Source: Desulfurococcaceae archaeon AG1
Lineage (GTDB): Archaea > Thermoproteota > Thermoprotei_A > Sulfolobales > AG1
Direction of reading: 5' to 3'
Length of the DNA: 64,000 bases
Assembly: GCA_003116855.1 (NCBI GenBank)
Contig: BEWT01000016.1
Coordinates: 211,675 to 275,674 of the forward strand
In this document: positions 44,715 through 53,495 of the stretch, in pieces
How the letters are laid out: every line of letters begins with the position of its first letter
How positions within the stretch are numbered: position 1 is the first letter of the stretch
Notes under the pieces: model-generated
The model's database searches: none
Told to the model about the DNA's origin: nothing
What the model saw: only the letters and a program-made list of their open reading frames with translations
Program-made: the position numbers and the translations under genes

Positions 44715-45646
44715 GCACCAGGATCGCCTATACTCTCTACAGCCTTGCCAGGATGATCAGAGAAGATAGGTATTTCGCAGCCGGTTTTATAACGATCTTG
44801 GTTGTGATTATTCTATCGGCAGCTGCCAGTATAATATCACCGTATGATCCGTACAAAATAGATCTCATTAATAAGCTTAGAGGACCCTCACCAGAGCATC
44901 CTATGGGCACAGATCAGCTTGGTAGGGATCTCTTCACAAGGATACTCTATGGGGGTAGATATACCCTCTTTCTAAGCGCTTCAGCAGTCTTACTAGCATT
45001 GGTAATAGGCCTGTTAGTCGGTACACTCTCAGGCTATTATAAGGGCTGGCTAGATCTAATCGTTCAGAGGTTCGTTGACATATTAATGTCATTCCCATCC
45101 ATTATCCTTGCTATAGCTCTAGCAACAATGCTGGGATATGGTCTTGAGACCCTAGTGATAGCCGTAGCTATAGCTGAGTCGCCATTCTTGATCAGGGTTG
45201 TGAGGGCTGCTGTTATAAGTATAAGGGATCTCCCCTATATCGAGGCTGTCAGGCTCATGGGTTACGGAGATCTGTATGTTATATTGAGACACGTGATACC
45301 CAATATAATGTATGTAGTGATCCCGCAGGTAACACTCCAAATGGGGTCGGCAATACTCATAATAGCAGCGCTGGGTTTCTTGGGGATAGGGATAAAGCCC
45401 CCTACACCGGAGTGGGGCTCTATGCTTAATGAGGCTAGGGCGTATCTTATGGATTATCCACATCTCCTCATATTTCCAGGGCTTATGATTTTCCTCTCGA
45501 TAGTGAGTTTCAACATAGTTGGTGAGAGTCTCAAGATGAGGCTCGATCCTAAGGCTAGAAGTCTTATAGGGAGTAGATCTAGGTTAGTATGGGGGTTATA
45601 TAGAGGTGGTAGGAGGGGTCTAGATGAGCGCAATACTAGCTATTGA
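44711..45646 (+). CDS. Peptide-type ABC transporter permease, DppC type
   Basis: 311 residues. DppC pattern: ISPYDPYKIDL, GPSPEHPMGTDQLGRDLFTRILYGGR, EAA loop EAVRLMGYGDLYVILRHVIPN and GIKPPTPEWGSML. The last about 20 residues overlap the ATPase gene that starts at 45624. Confidence 0.94.
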   Translation: MSTRIAYTLYSLARMIREDRYFAAGFITILVVIILSAAASIISPYDPYKIDLINKLRGPSPEHPMGTDQLGRDLFTRILYGGRYTLFLSASAVLLALVIGLLVGTLSGYYKGWLDLIVQRFVDILMSFPSIILAIALATMLGYGLETLVIAVAIAESPFLIRVVRAAVISIRDLPYIEAVRLMGYGDLYVILRHVIPNIMYVVIPQVTLQMGSAILIIAALGFLGIGIKPPTPEWGSMLNEARAYLMDYPHLLIFPGLMIFLSIVSFNIVGESLKMRLDPKARSLIGSRSRLVWGLYRGGRRGLDERNTSY

Positions 45647-46598
45647 GTCGCTTTCAATCGCGTATCAGACCGAAAAGGGGCTCTTGAGGGCTGTTGATAA
45701 CGTAGATCTTAGGATTGAGGATAGGGAGATAGTATGCCTAGTAGGCGAATCAGGATCTGGTAAAACAACAGTTGCCAACACGATCCTAAGGATCCTGCCA
45801 CCCAATGCCATAATACTTGATGGTAGGGTTCTCTTCGAGGGCGTAGATCTCCTGAACATGGAAGAGGAGGACATGTCAAAGATCAGGGGGCGTAAGATCA
45901 ATATAGTACCGCAGAACCCCTCAACAGCCCTTAACCCTATACTCAATATTGAGACTCAGTTCTGTGAATTTCTCAAGCATAAAAAAGGTATTAGAGAGAG
46001 GGATAGGTGTAGGGAGATCGCCATAGATCTTCTGGGTAGGGTTGGTATAGCAGATCCTGAGAGGGTTCTGAAGCTCTACCCACACCAGCTAAGCGGTGGG
46101 ATGAAGCAGAGGGTTTTGATAGCGATTGCTATATCGACAAGCCCTAGGTTATTAGTGGCTGACGAGCCTACATCGATGCTTGATGCTACTATACAGTCAC
46201 AGATCCTGGATCTGTTGCTTGATATAAATAGGAGGGAGGGGCTCTCAATGCTATTAATAACACACGATCTTGGAGTGGCAATGAGTGCCTGTAATAGGAT
46301 CTATGTTATGTATGCTGGCGAGATTGTTGAGTCAGGATCCACAGAGAGGGTTATTAGCAAGCCTCTCCATCCATACACGATAGCACTTATCGATAACGCG
46401 TTTCTCAGCTTCAAGTCCCAGGGGATTAAGAGAGCTGTTAGCGGTGAACCACCAAATCTCATAGATCTTCCAAGTGGTTGTAGGTTTAGCTCTAGATGCC
46501 CTATGGCTTTTGATAAGTGCGTGAAAGAGCGTCCTAACCTTGTTCAGAGGGGTATTGATTCTGTGAGGTGTTTTCTATACCATGACGCCTCAGCCTAG
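45624..46598 (+). CDS. Peptide-type ABC transporter ATPase, DppD type
   Basis: 324 residues. Walker A GESGSGKTT, Q-loop PQNPSTALNP, signature LSGGMKQR, Walker B LLVADEPTSMLD and H-loop THDLGVA are present, with the oligopeptide extension (GCRFSSRCPMAFDKC). It overlaps both neighbours (23 and 17 bases). Confidence 0.94.
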   Translation: MSAILAIESLSIAYQTEKGLLRAVDNVDLRIEDREIVCLVGESGSGKTTVANTILRILPPNAIILDGRVLFEGVDLLNMEEEDMSKIRGRKINIVPQNPSTALNPILNIETQFCEFLKHKKGIRERDRCREIAIDLLGRVGIADPERVLKLYPHQLSGGMKQRVLIAIAISTSPRLLVADEPTSMLDATIQSQILDLLLDINRREGLSMLLITHDLGVAMSACNRIYVMYAGEIVESGSTERVISKPLHPYTIALIDNAFLSFKSQGIKRAVSGEPPNLIDLPSGCRFSSRCPMAFDKCVKERPNLVQRGIDSVRCFLYHDASA

Positions 46599-47556
46599 GA
46601 AAGAGTCCATAGTAGTCTTAGATAATGTTTATAAATACTTCCCAGCCATAGAAACGATCTTTGGAAGGTCGAAAGCATATATAAGGGCTGTTGATGGTGT
46701 TTCGCTCGATATATATGAAGGCGAGATCCTAGGGCTCGTTGGAGAGTCTGGGAGTGGTAAAACCACCGTCGCCAGGATAGTTGCAGGGCTTCTCAAGCCG
46801 GATAGTGGTAGAGTTCTCTATAGAGGCTTTGATATATATTCAGGCAAGATCCCGAAGCATATTAGAAGAAAGATCCAGATGATCTATCAAGATCCCGAGG
46901 TATCTCTAGATCCTAGGTATACTGTTAAGCAGACAATCGAGGAGGCATTAAGGGCAGCAGGACGTAGTACTAATGAAACAAAAGATCTCGTGAGATCCTT
47001 AGGACTCTCTGAAGACGTTCTTGAAAAGATCCCTCAGCAGCTTTCAGGAGGTCAGAAACAGAGAGTGGCTATAGCACGGGCCCTGGCCATGAGACCGGAT
47101 CTATTGATAGCAGACGAGCCAACCTCAGCGCTCGATGTATCAACAAGAACCCAGATACTAAACATACTGCTAGAGCTTAACAAAAGCTTCGGAATAACCA
47201 TCATGATAATAACCCACGATCTCGGTGTTGCAGCCTATATGAGCGACCGCATAGCTGTGATGTATTTAGGAAAAATAGTAGAGGTTGGAGCTGCAGAAGA
47301 GATTATAAAGGAGCCTAGGCATCCATATACAATGGCCCTCATATCATCAAGCCCCTCAGCATCGAGACTATCTAAAGTTAATATAAAGCCTATTGGCGAA
47401 ATAGCATCACAGATCAATATACCCAAGGGCTGTAGATTCCACCCAAGATGCCCATTCGCCATGGAGATCTGTAGGAGGGAAGAGCCACCATACTTCGATG
47501 TGGGTGATGGACATGTATCAGCATGCTGGCTACATGGAGGTGCTCCTAAAACCTAG
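46582..47556 (+). CDS. Peptide-type ABC transporter ATPase, DppF type
   Basis: 324 residues. Walker A GESGSGKTT, Q-loop YQDPEVSLDPR, signature LSGGQKQR, Walker B LLIADEPTSALD and H-loop THDLGVA. The C-terminal extension (CRFHPRCPFAMEICRREEPP then PYFDVGDGH) is almost the same as that of the OppD-type ATPase at 21263-22237, although this protein is the F-type member of its own operon. It completes the five-gene operon. Confidence 0.94.
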   Translation: MTPQPRKESIVVLDNVYKYFPAIETIFGRSKAYIRAVDGVSLDIYEGEILGLVGESGSGKTTVARIVAGLLKPDSGRVLYRGFDIYSGKIPKHIRRKIQMIYQDPEVSLDPRYTVKQTIEEALRAAGRSTNETKDLVRSLGLSEDVLEKIPQQLSGGQKQRVAIARALAMRPDLLIADEPTSALDVSTRTQILNILLELNKSFGITIMIITHDLGVAAYMSDRIAVMYLGKIVEVGAAEEIIKEPRHPYTMALISSSPSASRLSKVNIKPIGEIASQINIPKGCRFHPRCPFAMEICRREEPPYFDVGDGHVSACWLHGGAPKT

Positions 47557-47616
47557 CTAAAGATCCTATATTCCTAAATAAGATAAGTGGAAATAGATCC
47601 TAGTTTCGGGCTACTG

Positions 47617-48876
47617 TTAGTTTGGATACGTTAGCAGCCAATACCATAGTGGTATTAATTCTACTCCGTCTATTTTCCCACTATAGTTCCACGTCAGTAT
47701 TCTAACCTTCTTTGGTTTCAATTCTTTTTGTGCCTTCTTTAAAGCCCTTAGTTCTCTTTCCTTTATCTCGTTCTCAGCATAGGTTACCTGGATCAGTTCC
47801 TCCGCTTCGAAGTTCTTGCTTATGACAAAATCAACCTCTGCTCCGACGCTTTTCCCATATTCTTTCCAATAGTACACCTCGTTCTCACCTCTTCTGAGGA
47901 GCTCAAGATAGACCGCGTTCTCCATAGCTCTCGATATTGAGAATTCATACCCTAGGGCTGTTGGATACCCTGTATCTATTATATAGAGTTTTTTAGGGTT
48001 AGTCTTCCTTTTCCTCTCACTCTTCTGGAAGATCTCTACGGTGAATGCGAAATAGGTTTCTCTCGCCCTGTTGAGCATCTCTATAACCTTCTCCTTACCG
48101 ATCGAGAAGCCCAGCGATCTGAGATAGCTATAGATCCTGTTTATAGTTACTAGCTGAGCATAATTAGATATAAGATATAGAGCTAGTACTTCAGCTAGTG
48201 GACCACCGCCTAGGTCTCTTACAACCACTGAATCAAAATAAGCCCTAAGTATACGTCTCTTATCACTCTCTAGAGTAACGGCTGGGTAGGCACCATAGTA
48301 AAGATACTCTCTCAGCATCGAGAGCACCTTACCCCTTTCAACACTATAGATAAGAATATCAGGTTTCGGATCATAGCCTAGGAAAGATAGATATTCTCTA
48401 AAAGATAGCGGGTAAACCTCATAGTTCACGCACCTACCTCTCAACTCGTCTGCAATTCTCCTAGGTATTAGGGAGGATGATGAGCCTGTTATATATATTC
48501 TAGCATTGAGCCTTTTCCTAAACCAGCCTCCGTAGTCTCTAACAACCTGCAGTTCGTCAAGAAAAATATATTTAGGCTCCTTACCGGTGAGCTCTTGGAA
48601 CGCTATAAGCATGTCGTCTAGATCCAATGCCGATAAACCCCTCAGCCTCGCATGCTCAAGATCTACATAGAGGATCTCATCCATACTAGCTTTACCACTC
48701 TCAATAATCCTTTTAATAGTTGAGAAAAGGAGATAGGTTTTACCACTCCTCCTAGCACCCGTAACCGCTACGATCAGATTAGAGTCTAGAGGCAGCGCGA
48801 CCTCCCTATCCCTTACCTCAGGGATACCCCGGCTCAGCCACTCAGCGATAACATGCTTGAAATCCTCAATCCTCAT
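47617..48876 (-). CDS. DUF4143-type ATPase (AAA_14 fold)
   Basis: 419 residues. An N-terminal AAA-type ATPase with Walker A GARRSGKTY (40-48), Walker B-like KYIFLDELQVV and an arginine/sensor region YITGSSSSLIPRRIADELRGR, followed by a winged-helix-like part and a C-terminal DUF4143/PD-(D/E)xK-like nuclease domain with GAEVDFVI and a later QVTYAEN. This large archaeal and bacterial family is often called archaeal ATPase; its members are abundant, mobile and of unknown function. Its promoter carries two copies of one palindrome, so it is probably tightly repressed. Confidence 0.85.
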   Translation of the reverse strand: MRIEDFKHVIAEWLSRGIPEVRDREVALPLDSNLIVAVTGARRSGKTYLLFSTIKRIIESGKASMDEILYVDLEHARLRGLSALDLDDMLIAFQELTGKEPKYIFLDELQVVRDYGGWFRKRLNARIYITGSSSSLIPRRIADELRGRCVNYEVYPLSFREYLSFLGYDPKPDILIYSVERGKVLSMLREYLYYGAYPAVTLESDKRRILRAYFDSVVVRDLGGGPLAEVLALYLISNYAQLVTINRIYSYLRSLGFSIGKEKVIEMLNRARETYFAFTVEIFQKSERKRKTNPKKLYIIDTGYPTALGYEFSISRAMENAVYLELLRRGENEVYYWKEYGKSVGAEVDFVISKNFEAEELIQVTYAENEIKERELRALKKAQKELKPKKVRILTWNYSGKIDGVELIPLWYWLLTYPN

Positions 48877-49295
48877 ATTTTTCTACCAATACTGGTCTAT
48901 TACAGACCGATTTATAAATAAAAGTGGTCTATTACAGACCACTTTATAGCTAGGACAGCTAATCATAGTTTAATAGCGATTCAAGAGATTTGTGTGCTAA
49001 GAGCTTCTCATTAGATGCTCAATACATTGATCTTTTATAGATAGCCGAAAATCTCTTAATGACGGAAGAGCACACTAAACCAGATCATTAACCAGGTCAA
49101 TGATCCATAGGATTGTCTACAGCTATCAAGGGCTTCCTCGCGATTCACGGAAGACTCCCAACCAGTTGGTGTGTATATTGTGTGGTTATAATCATATGTG
49201 CTATAGCCTTGATTATAATGCTGCAAAAGAGGGTTGAATGCCCGATTCTTTGTATTATATTATTAATGACCCAGCCGTTTTGGTCGTGTGTTATG
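48877..49295. other. Intergenic region between the DUF4143-type ATPase gene and ppsA
   Basis: Contains the operator pair near its left end. An 81-codon hydrophobic frame (49113-49358) overlaps the end of ppsA on the other strand and is not supported. Nothing else was recognised. Confidence 0.4.
48894..48943 (-). promoter_or_regulatory. Two palindromic operators flanking the box A of the DUF4143-type ATPase gene
   Basis: The palindrome GGTCTATTACAGACC occurs at 48894-48908 and again at 48926-48940, where its arms extend to 8 bp (AGTGGTCT...AGACCACT, 48923-48943). Between the copies lies TTTATAAAT (about 48911-48919), the box A of the gene that starts at 48876. One copy overlaps the expected transcription start and the other lies just upstream of box A, a standard arrangement for a repressor that blocks polymerase recruitment. 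Confidence 0.75.
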
Positions 49296-51713
49296 TTATT
49301 CGAAGCCCTTGTTCTTTATGCTTTTTCCTCTGCTTCTAATGTTGCTGAGGGATTCTAGCAATATTTTTCTCTCTATACCTGCCACGATACGTCTTGTGCT
49401 GATCACAGCGTCCGGGTTTACTGAGATGCTATCTATACCTTCTCTCACTAGGAATTCCACTATCTCTGGATAATAGCTTGGTGCCTGACCACAGATCGAG
49501 ACTGTTCTTCCATTCCTCTTGGCACCCCTTATGATCATGCTCATTGCCTTTAACACTGCTTCGTCTCTTTCATCGAAATAGCCCATGGAGCTTAGAAGGT
49601 CTGAATCCCTATCTATCCCGAGGATCATTTGTGTTAGATCGTTGCTACCGATGCTGAAACCGTCGAAGTATTTAGAGAACTCATCTATCATGAGGGCTAT
49701 TGATGGGACCTCAGCCATTGCCCATATCTTGAAATCCCTTGAGCTCTTAAGCCCCTCCTCAGCCATCAGCTCTATTACCCTCTCAGCCTCCCATACCGTT
49801 CTAACCATGGGGATCATAACCCATACGTTCTTCAACCCCATCTCGTCTCTAACCTTCTTGATAGCCTTTAGCTCGAGCTTGAATGCATCTCTATATAGAG
49901 GATGTATATATCTTGAAGCCCCCCTCCAGCCTATCATCGGGTTTCTCTCATCGGGCTCGAACTCCTCTCCTCCTATTAGCTTCTTATACTCGTTGCTCTT
50001 GAAGTCGCTGAACCTGACAACAACCGGTCTTGGAGCGATCCTAGATGCAACCATAGCTATACCGCTTGCAAGCCTGTCTATAAAGAACTCCTGCCTCTCA
50101 GTCTTTATGAGGTAGAGCGGGTGGTAGCCAACCCAGCTTGATATTACGAACTCTATCCTCATAAGACCTATCCCGTCGAATGGGAGTCTGAGATACCTCT
50201 CTATAGCCTCAGGCTCGCCTAGGTTCATATAGATCTTTGTTGCTGTGGGTATATAGAACTCCTCCCACTCCCTCTCCCCGGTCTTGGTTGTGGTTTGTGC
50301 TAGGCTAACCTCTACTTGGCCGTTCTCTATGATATCTCTATAGGTCTCGGGATTCTCCATAACCTCTATCACGCCCCTACTACCATCCACCTTAAGGATC
50401 TCTCCATCCTTTATCGAGTCAAGAATCCCTGGCACACCAACCACAGCAGGGATCCCTAGCTCTCTAGCCGTTATCGCTGCATGGCTTGTAACACCGCCCC
50501 TCTCAGTAACTATAGCGGAGGCTATCCTCATTATTGGAACCCAGTCTGGATCTGTCATTAAGGTGACGAGGATCTCGCCCCTGTTAAACCCCTTAGCTTT
50601 AGCCTCACCTATATCTCTCAGGATTTTAGCCCTACCAATAGCTATTCCGGGCGAGGCGGCAAGTCCTTTAAAGACCCTCTTTTCCTTAGCAATACTTCCT
50701 CTGGGCTTCTGGCTAGGCATGTTTAGGCTTGTAACAGGCCTTACTTGAAGGATATATAGTCTTCCGCTACTATCTATAGCCCACTCTACATCTACAGGAC
50801 TTCCGAGAAGCTCTTCCAGCCTGATCGCTACTTTAGCTATCTCTATGGCTTCTTGATCCGATATGCTCTGCTCACCAGCCCTCTTCTCATCAACAGGTTT
50901 CTCACTATTAACACCCTTTACAGGATCATAGACATACTCTCTATCCTTTTTAGAGATAAACTTCTCCACAACCTTAAGGCTCTTCTTATCTATAACAAGC
51001 TTATCAGGTGTTACAATACCCCTCACGATATATTCTCCCAATCCCCATATGCTCTCGATCACAACTATATCCGGATCCCCGTCAAGCGGGTTGACAGTGA
51101 ATGTAACGCCAGAGGATCTGGAATCAACCATGAGTTGAACAATAACAGCCATTAAGAGGCTCTCCACATTCACAAGCCCTTTAGCCTTTCTATAGACAAG
51201 GGCTCTTGCATTGAATAAAGAGGCCCAGCACTTCTTTATAGACTGTATAACATTCTCAGCCCCTATAACGTTTAAGAAAGTATCGTGCTGTCCCGCGAAA
51301 GCAGCACTGCTTAGATCCTCGGCTACTGCCGAGCTTCTCACAGCGACTCTGCATCTCTCGCTCCCAGTTACCCTTAGACATAGATCTCTATACGCGTTAA
51401 CCACATCCTCAGCTATTTCTCTAGGCATCTCAGCAGACTCTATCTTCTCTATAATATTTCTGCTTATTTTATCCACTCTATCTTGGGAAGCTTTTTCCTC
51501 AAGAGTCTCTATAGCATCTTCTATAACCCTTCCAAGCCCGCTCTGTCTAAGGAACTCGCTGAAAGCACTTGTAGAGACTATAAAACCAGGGGTTGTCGGG
51601 ATCTTGTTTTTAACAAGCCTTATTATACCGAGGGCTTTACCGCCAACAACATTTATATCCTCGGGAGCCTCTTCCAGGCTGATCACGTATTTCTGGGTAG
51701 CTGTTTCTTCCAT
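49296..51713 (-). CDS. ppsA: Phosphoenolpyruvate synthase
   Basis: 805 residues. Domain order: ATP-grasp nucleotide-binding part (about 1-340, including GGKALGIIRL, VAVRSSAVAEDLSSAAFAGQHDTFLNV and ESIWGLGEYIV), the phosphohistidine domain (about 370-450) with the catalytic His in GGVTSHAAITARELG, and the C-terminal TIM barrel that binds pyruvate/PEP (DGIGLMRIEF, RPVVVRFSDFKSNEY, GSNDLTQMILGIDRD and SICGQAPS with the catalytic Cys). It makes PEP from pyruvate for gluconeogenesis, or runs in the other direction in some archaea. Confidence 0.96.
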   Translation of the reverse strand: MEETATQKYVISLEEAPEDINVVGGKALGIIRLVKNKIPTTPGFIVSTSAFSEFLRQSGLGRVIEDAIETLEEKASQDRVDKISRNIIEKIESAEMPREIAEDVVNAYRDLCLRVTGSERCRVAVRSSAVAEDLSSAAFAGQHDTFLNVIGAENVIQSIKKCWASLFNARALVYRKAKGLVNVESLLMAVIVQLMVDSRSSGVTFTVNPLDGDPDIVVIESIWGLGEYIVRGIVTPDKLVIDKKSLKVVEKFISKKDREYVYDPVKGVNSEKPVDEKRAGEQSISDQEAIEIAKVAIRLEELLGSPVDVEWAIDSSGRLYILQVRPVTSLNMPSQKPRGSIAKEKRVFKGLAASPGIAIGRAKILRDIGEAKAKGFNRGEILVTLMTDPDWVPIMRIASAIVTERGGVTSHAAITARELGIPAVVGVPGILDSIKDGEILKVDGSRGVIEVMENPETYRDIIENGQVEVSLAQTTTKTGEREWEEFYIPTATKIYMNLGEPEAIERYLRLPFDGIGLMRIEFVISSWVGYHPLYLIKTERQEFFIDRLASGIAMVASRIAPRPVVVRFSDFKSNEYKKLIGGEEFEPDERNPMIGWRGASRYIHPLYRDAFKLELKAIKKVRDEMGLKNVWVMIPMVRTVWEAERVIELMAEEGLKSSRDFKIWAMAEVPSIALMIDEFSKYFDGFSIGSNDLTQMILGIDRDSDLLSSMGYFDERDEAVLKAMSMIIRGAKRNGRTVSICGQAPSYYPEIVEFLVREGIDSISVNPDAVISTRRIVAGIERKILLESLSNIRSRGKSIKNKGFE

Positions 51714-51839
51714 TCATTATACCCATAATACTAGTTCATATAGGGTATAAAAATTATTATGATAACACCTAACCAGCTAGGCTTTATATGGTGACGAGCA
51801 CGTAGTTTATAACCCCCAATGTATAGAAAACATATTGGA

Positions 51840-51942
51840 GCCGCCGTAGCTCAGCTGGTAGAGCGCCGGCCTTGTACGGTGTTATAGAACCGAGGTCGCC
51901 CAGGATAGCCGGCGGTCGCGGGTTCGAATCCCGCCGGCGGCT
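51840..51942 (+). tRNA. tRNA-Thr (UGU) with intron at 37/38
   Basis: Exons 51840-51876 and 51907-51942. Acceptor GCCGCCG pairs with CGGCGGC, anticodon stem CCGGC/GCCGG, anticodon TGT at 51873-51875, T arm GCGGG-TTCGAAT-CCCGC, discriminator T. The 30-base intron (51877-51906) gives a regular bulge-helix-bulge: helix CTTG/CAGG, bulges TA^C and AT^A, inner helix GGTG/CGCC. A box A (TTTATAAC, about 51806) lies about 30 bases upstream. Confidence 0.93.
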
Positions 51943-51999
51943 CTAGTCTGTATATCATGGTTATAACCCCTTACTCATAATATAGATTGCGTGGGTAGT

Positions 52000-53103
52000 A
52001 TGCATGTAATCATACTTGCTGGTGGTTTTGCTACAAGGCTTAGACCATTAACGCTAACGAGACCCAAAGCCCTTCTTCCTGTGCTTGATAGACCTCTAGT
52101 CGACTGGATCCTTGAGGAGGTTGTGAGGAGTGGTGCTAAGAGGGTGACTCTTGCTCTTCACCACATGCATGATAGGATCTTGGGGCATGTTCTCTCTAGA
52201 TGGGGTGATGATGTATTGATAGATCATTATGTTGAGCACGTACCTCTAGGTGATGCTGGGCCTTTGAGGGAGATAAGCGAGAAGCTTGGTATAGACTATC
52301 CTGTGGTGGTGATCTATGGCGATATCTTCAGCTCTATAAGCATTAAGAATATATATAGCTACCACAAAGCTAAGGGCGGTATAGCGACAATCGCTATTAC
52401 AAAAGCCAGTGATGTGAGGAGATTCGGTGCTGTTGACATAGATAGCGATAACAGGGTTAGAGGTTTTATTGAGAAGCCACCGATAGAGACTCCAGGCTAT
52501 ATAAATGCAGGTGTCTATGTATTTAGCGAAGAGGCTATAAGGCATATAGAGGTGGGGAAGAAGCAGGGTATAGGTAGGGATCTTATGCCAAAACTCCTCA
52601 AGAAGGGGGATGTATATGCATATATACACAATGGTGTGTGGAACGACATAGGCATGCCTGAGGACTATATAAAGGCTAACATAGACGCCCTCAATATGGT
52701 GAGCGGGGATGGTGTATATATAAGCCCTAAGGCTTTTATCGAAGGTAATATAGAGACAAACCCGCCTCTCTATATAGGGGATGGTGTGAGTATAGAGGAT
52801 GGAGCATCTATAGGATATGGTTCAATAATAATGAAGGGTGCAAAGATAGGCAAGGGCTCTCTTATAATAGGAAGCCTGGTTATGGAGAGAGCTATTATAG
52901 AGCAGAGTGCCATTATAATAAACTCTATAATTGGTGAGGGGAGCTATATAGGTAGATGGGCCAGGATTTCTAAGAAATGCATAGTGGGCGATGGAGTATA
53001 TCTGGGCGACACCGCATGCCTTGGTGAGGGGACAATCATTCTTCCCTACAAGGATCTCGGCACAGTGGATCTATGCAACGAGACGGGGAAAGTGATCCTC
53101 TAG
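52000..53103 (+). CDS. Sugar-1-phosphate nucleotidylyltransferase with left-handed beta-helix domain
   Basis: About 367 residues from ATG 52000; GTG 51991 is in frame, but GTGGG there is better read as the ribosome binding site. The N-terminal domain has the nucleotidyltransferase signature LAGGFATRLRPLTLTRPKALLPV, VVIYGDIF (metal Asp) and a GFIEKPP segment. The C-terminal about 110 residues are hexapeptide repeats (for example GDGVSIEDGASIGYGS, IGKGSLIIGS). It activates a sugar phosphate such as mannose-1-P or glucose-1-P for glycan synthesis; the base and sugar are not certain. Confidence 0.9.
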   Translation: MHVIILAGGFATRLRPLTLTRPKALLPVLDRPLVDWILEEVVRSGAKRVTLALHHMHDRILGHVLSRWGDDVLIDHYVEHVPLGDAGPLREISEKLGIDYPVVVIYGDIFSSISIKNIYSYHKAKGGIATIAITKASDVRRFGAVDIDSDNRVRGFIEKPPIETPGYINAGVYVFSEEAIRHIEVGKKQGIGRDLMPKLLKKGDVYAYIHNGVWNDIGMPEDYIKANIDALNMVSGDGVYISPKAFIEGNIETNPPLYIGDGVSIEDGASIGYGSIIMKGAKIGKGSLIIGSLVMERAIIEQSAIIINSIIGEGSYIGRWARISKKCIVGDGVYLGDTACLGEGTIILPYKDLGTVDLCNETGKVIL

Positions 53104-53196
53104 CAAGTCTAATAGTTTCGACCACCTCTCTCTACGTAAACACTATACGGCAAAGCAGATATCACACCACAGCATAGAGAGTAATAGGTGTGAATA

Positions 53197-53388
53197 ATGG
53201 CTCTGAAGGTAATCAGTGTAAAACTAGATGAAGAGACCATAGAGCTTCTAGATAGATATGCCGAGAAGCATGGAATGAATAGATCCGAGGTTATCAGAGA
53301 AGCCATAAGAAGGATCATAAACAGTGCTAGGGAGGATAACAAGGCTAGGAGCATGATTACTTATAAAACCGTCAGGATATACACATAA
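53197..53388 (+). CDS. Ribbon-helix-helix (CopG-type) regulator
   Basis: 63 residues with a clear RHH fold: strand KVISVKLDEETI, helix ELLDRYAEKHG and helix NRSEVIREAIRRIINSA. GGTG lies about nine bases before the ATG. It has no adjacent toxin gene. Its last codons contain TTATAAAAC (about 53361), which is at the right distance to be the promoter of the tRNA-Met gene that begins 3 bases after its stop. Confidence 0.9.
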   Translation: MALKVISVKLDEETIELLDRYAEKHGMNRSEVIREAIRRIINSAREDNKARSMITYKTVRIYT

Positions 53389-53391
53389 TGA

Positions 53392-53494
53392 GCCGCCGTA
53401 GCTCAGCCGGCAGAGCGCCGGGCTCATACGGCTTTATAGAACCGGGGTCGCCTGAGAAACCCGGAGGTCGCGGGTTCGAATCCCGCCGGCGGCA
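53392..53494 (+). tRNA. Elongator tRNA-Met (CAU) with intron at 37/38
   Basis: Exons 53392-53428 and 53459-53494. Acceptor GCCGCCG pairs with CGGCGGC (G1-C72, unlike the initiator), anticodon stem CCGGG/CCCGG, anticodon CAT at 53425-53427, T arm GCGGG-TTCGAAT-CCCGC, discriminator A. The 30-base intron (53429-53458) is closely similar to that of tRNA-Thr(UGU). Bulge-helix-bulge: helix CTCA/TGAG, bulges TA^C and AA^A, inner helix GGC/GCC. Confidence 0.93.
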
Positions 53495-53495
53495 C

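Noticed and set aside
49113..49358. 81-codon hydrophobic ORF next to ppsA
   Set aside because: It overlaps the coding end of ppsA on the other strand, has no clear ribosome binding site and its composition fits antisense of coding DNA and AT-rich spacer.
51840..53494. Integrated element bounded by the two similar tRNA genes
   Set aside because: Both tRNAs are complete, differ in anticodon, and enclose a nucleotidylyltransferase and an RHH gene without integrase or att-like partial tRNA copies.
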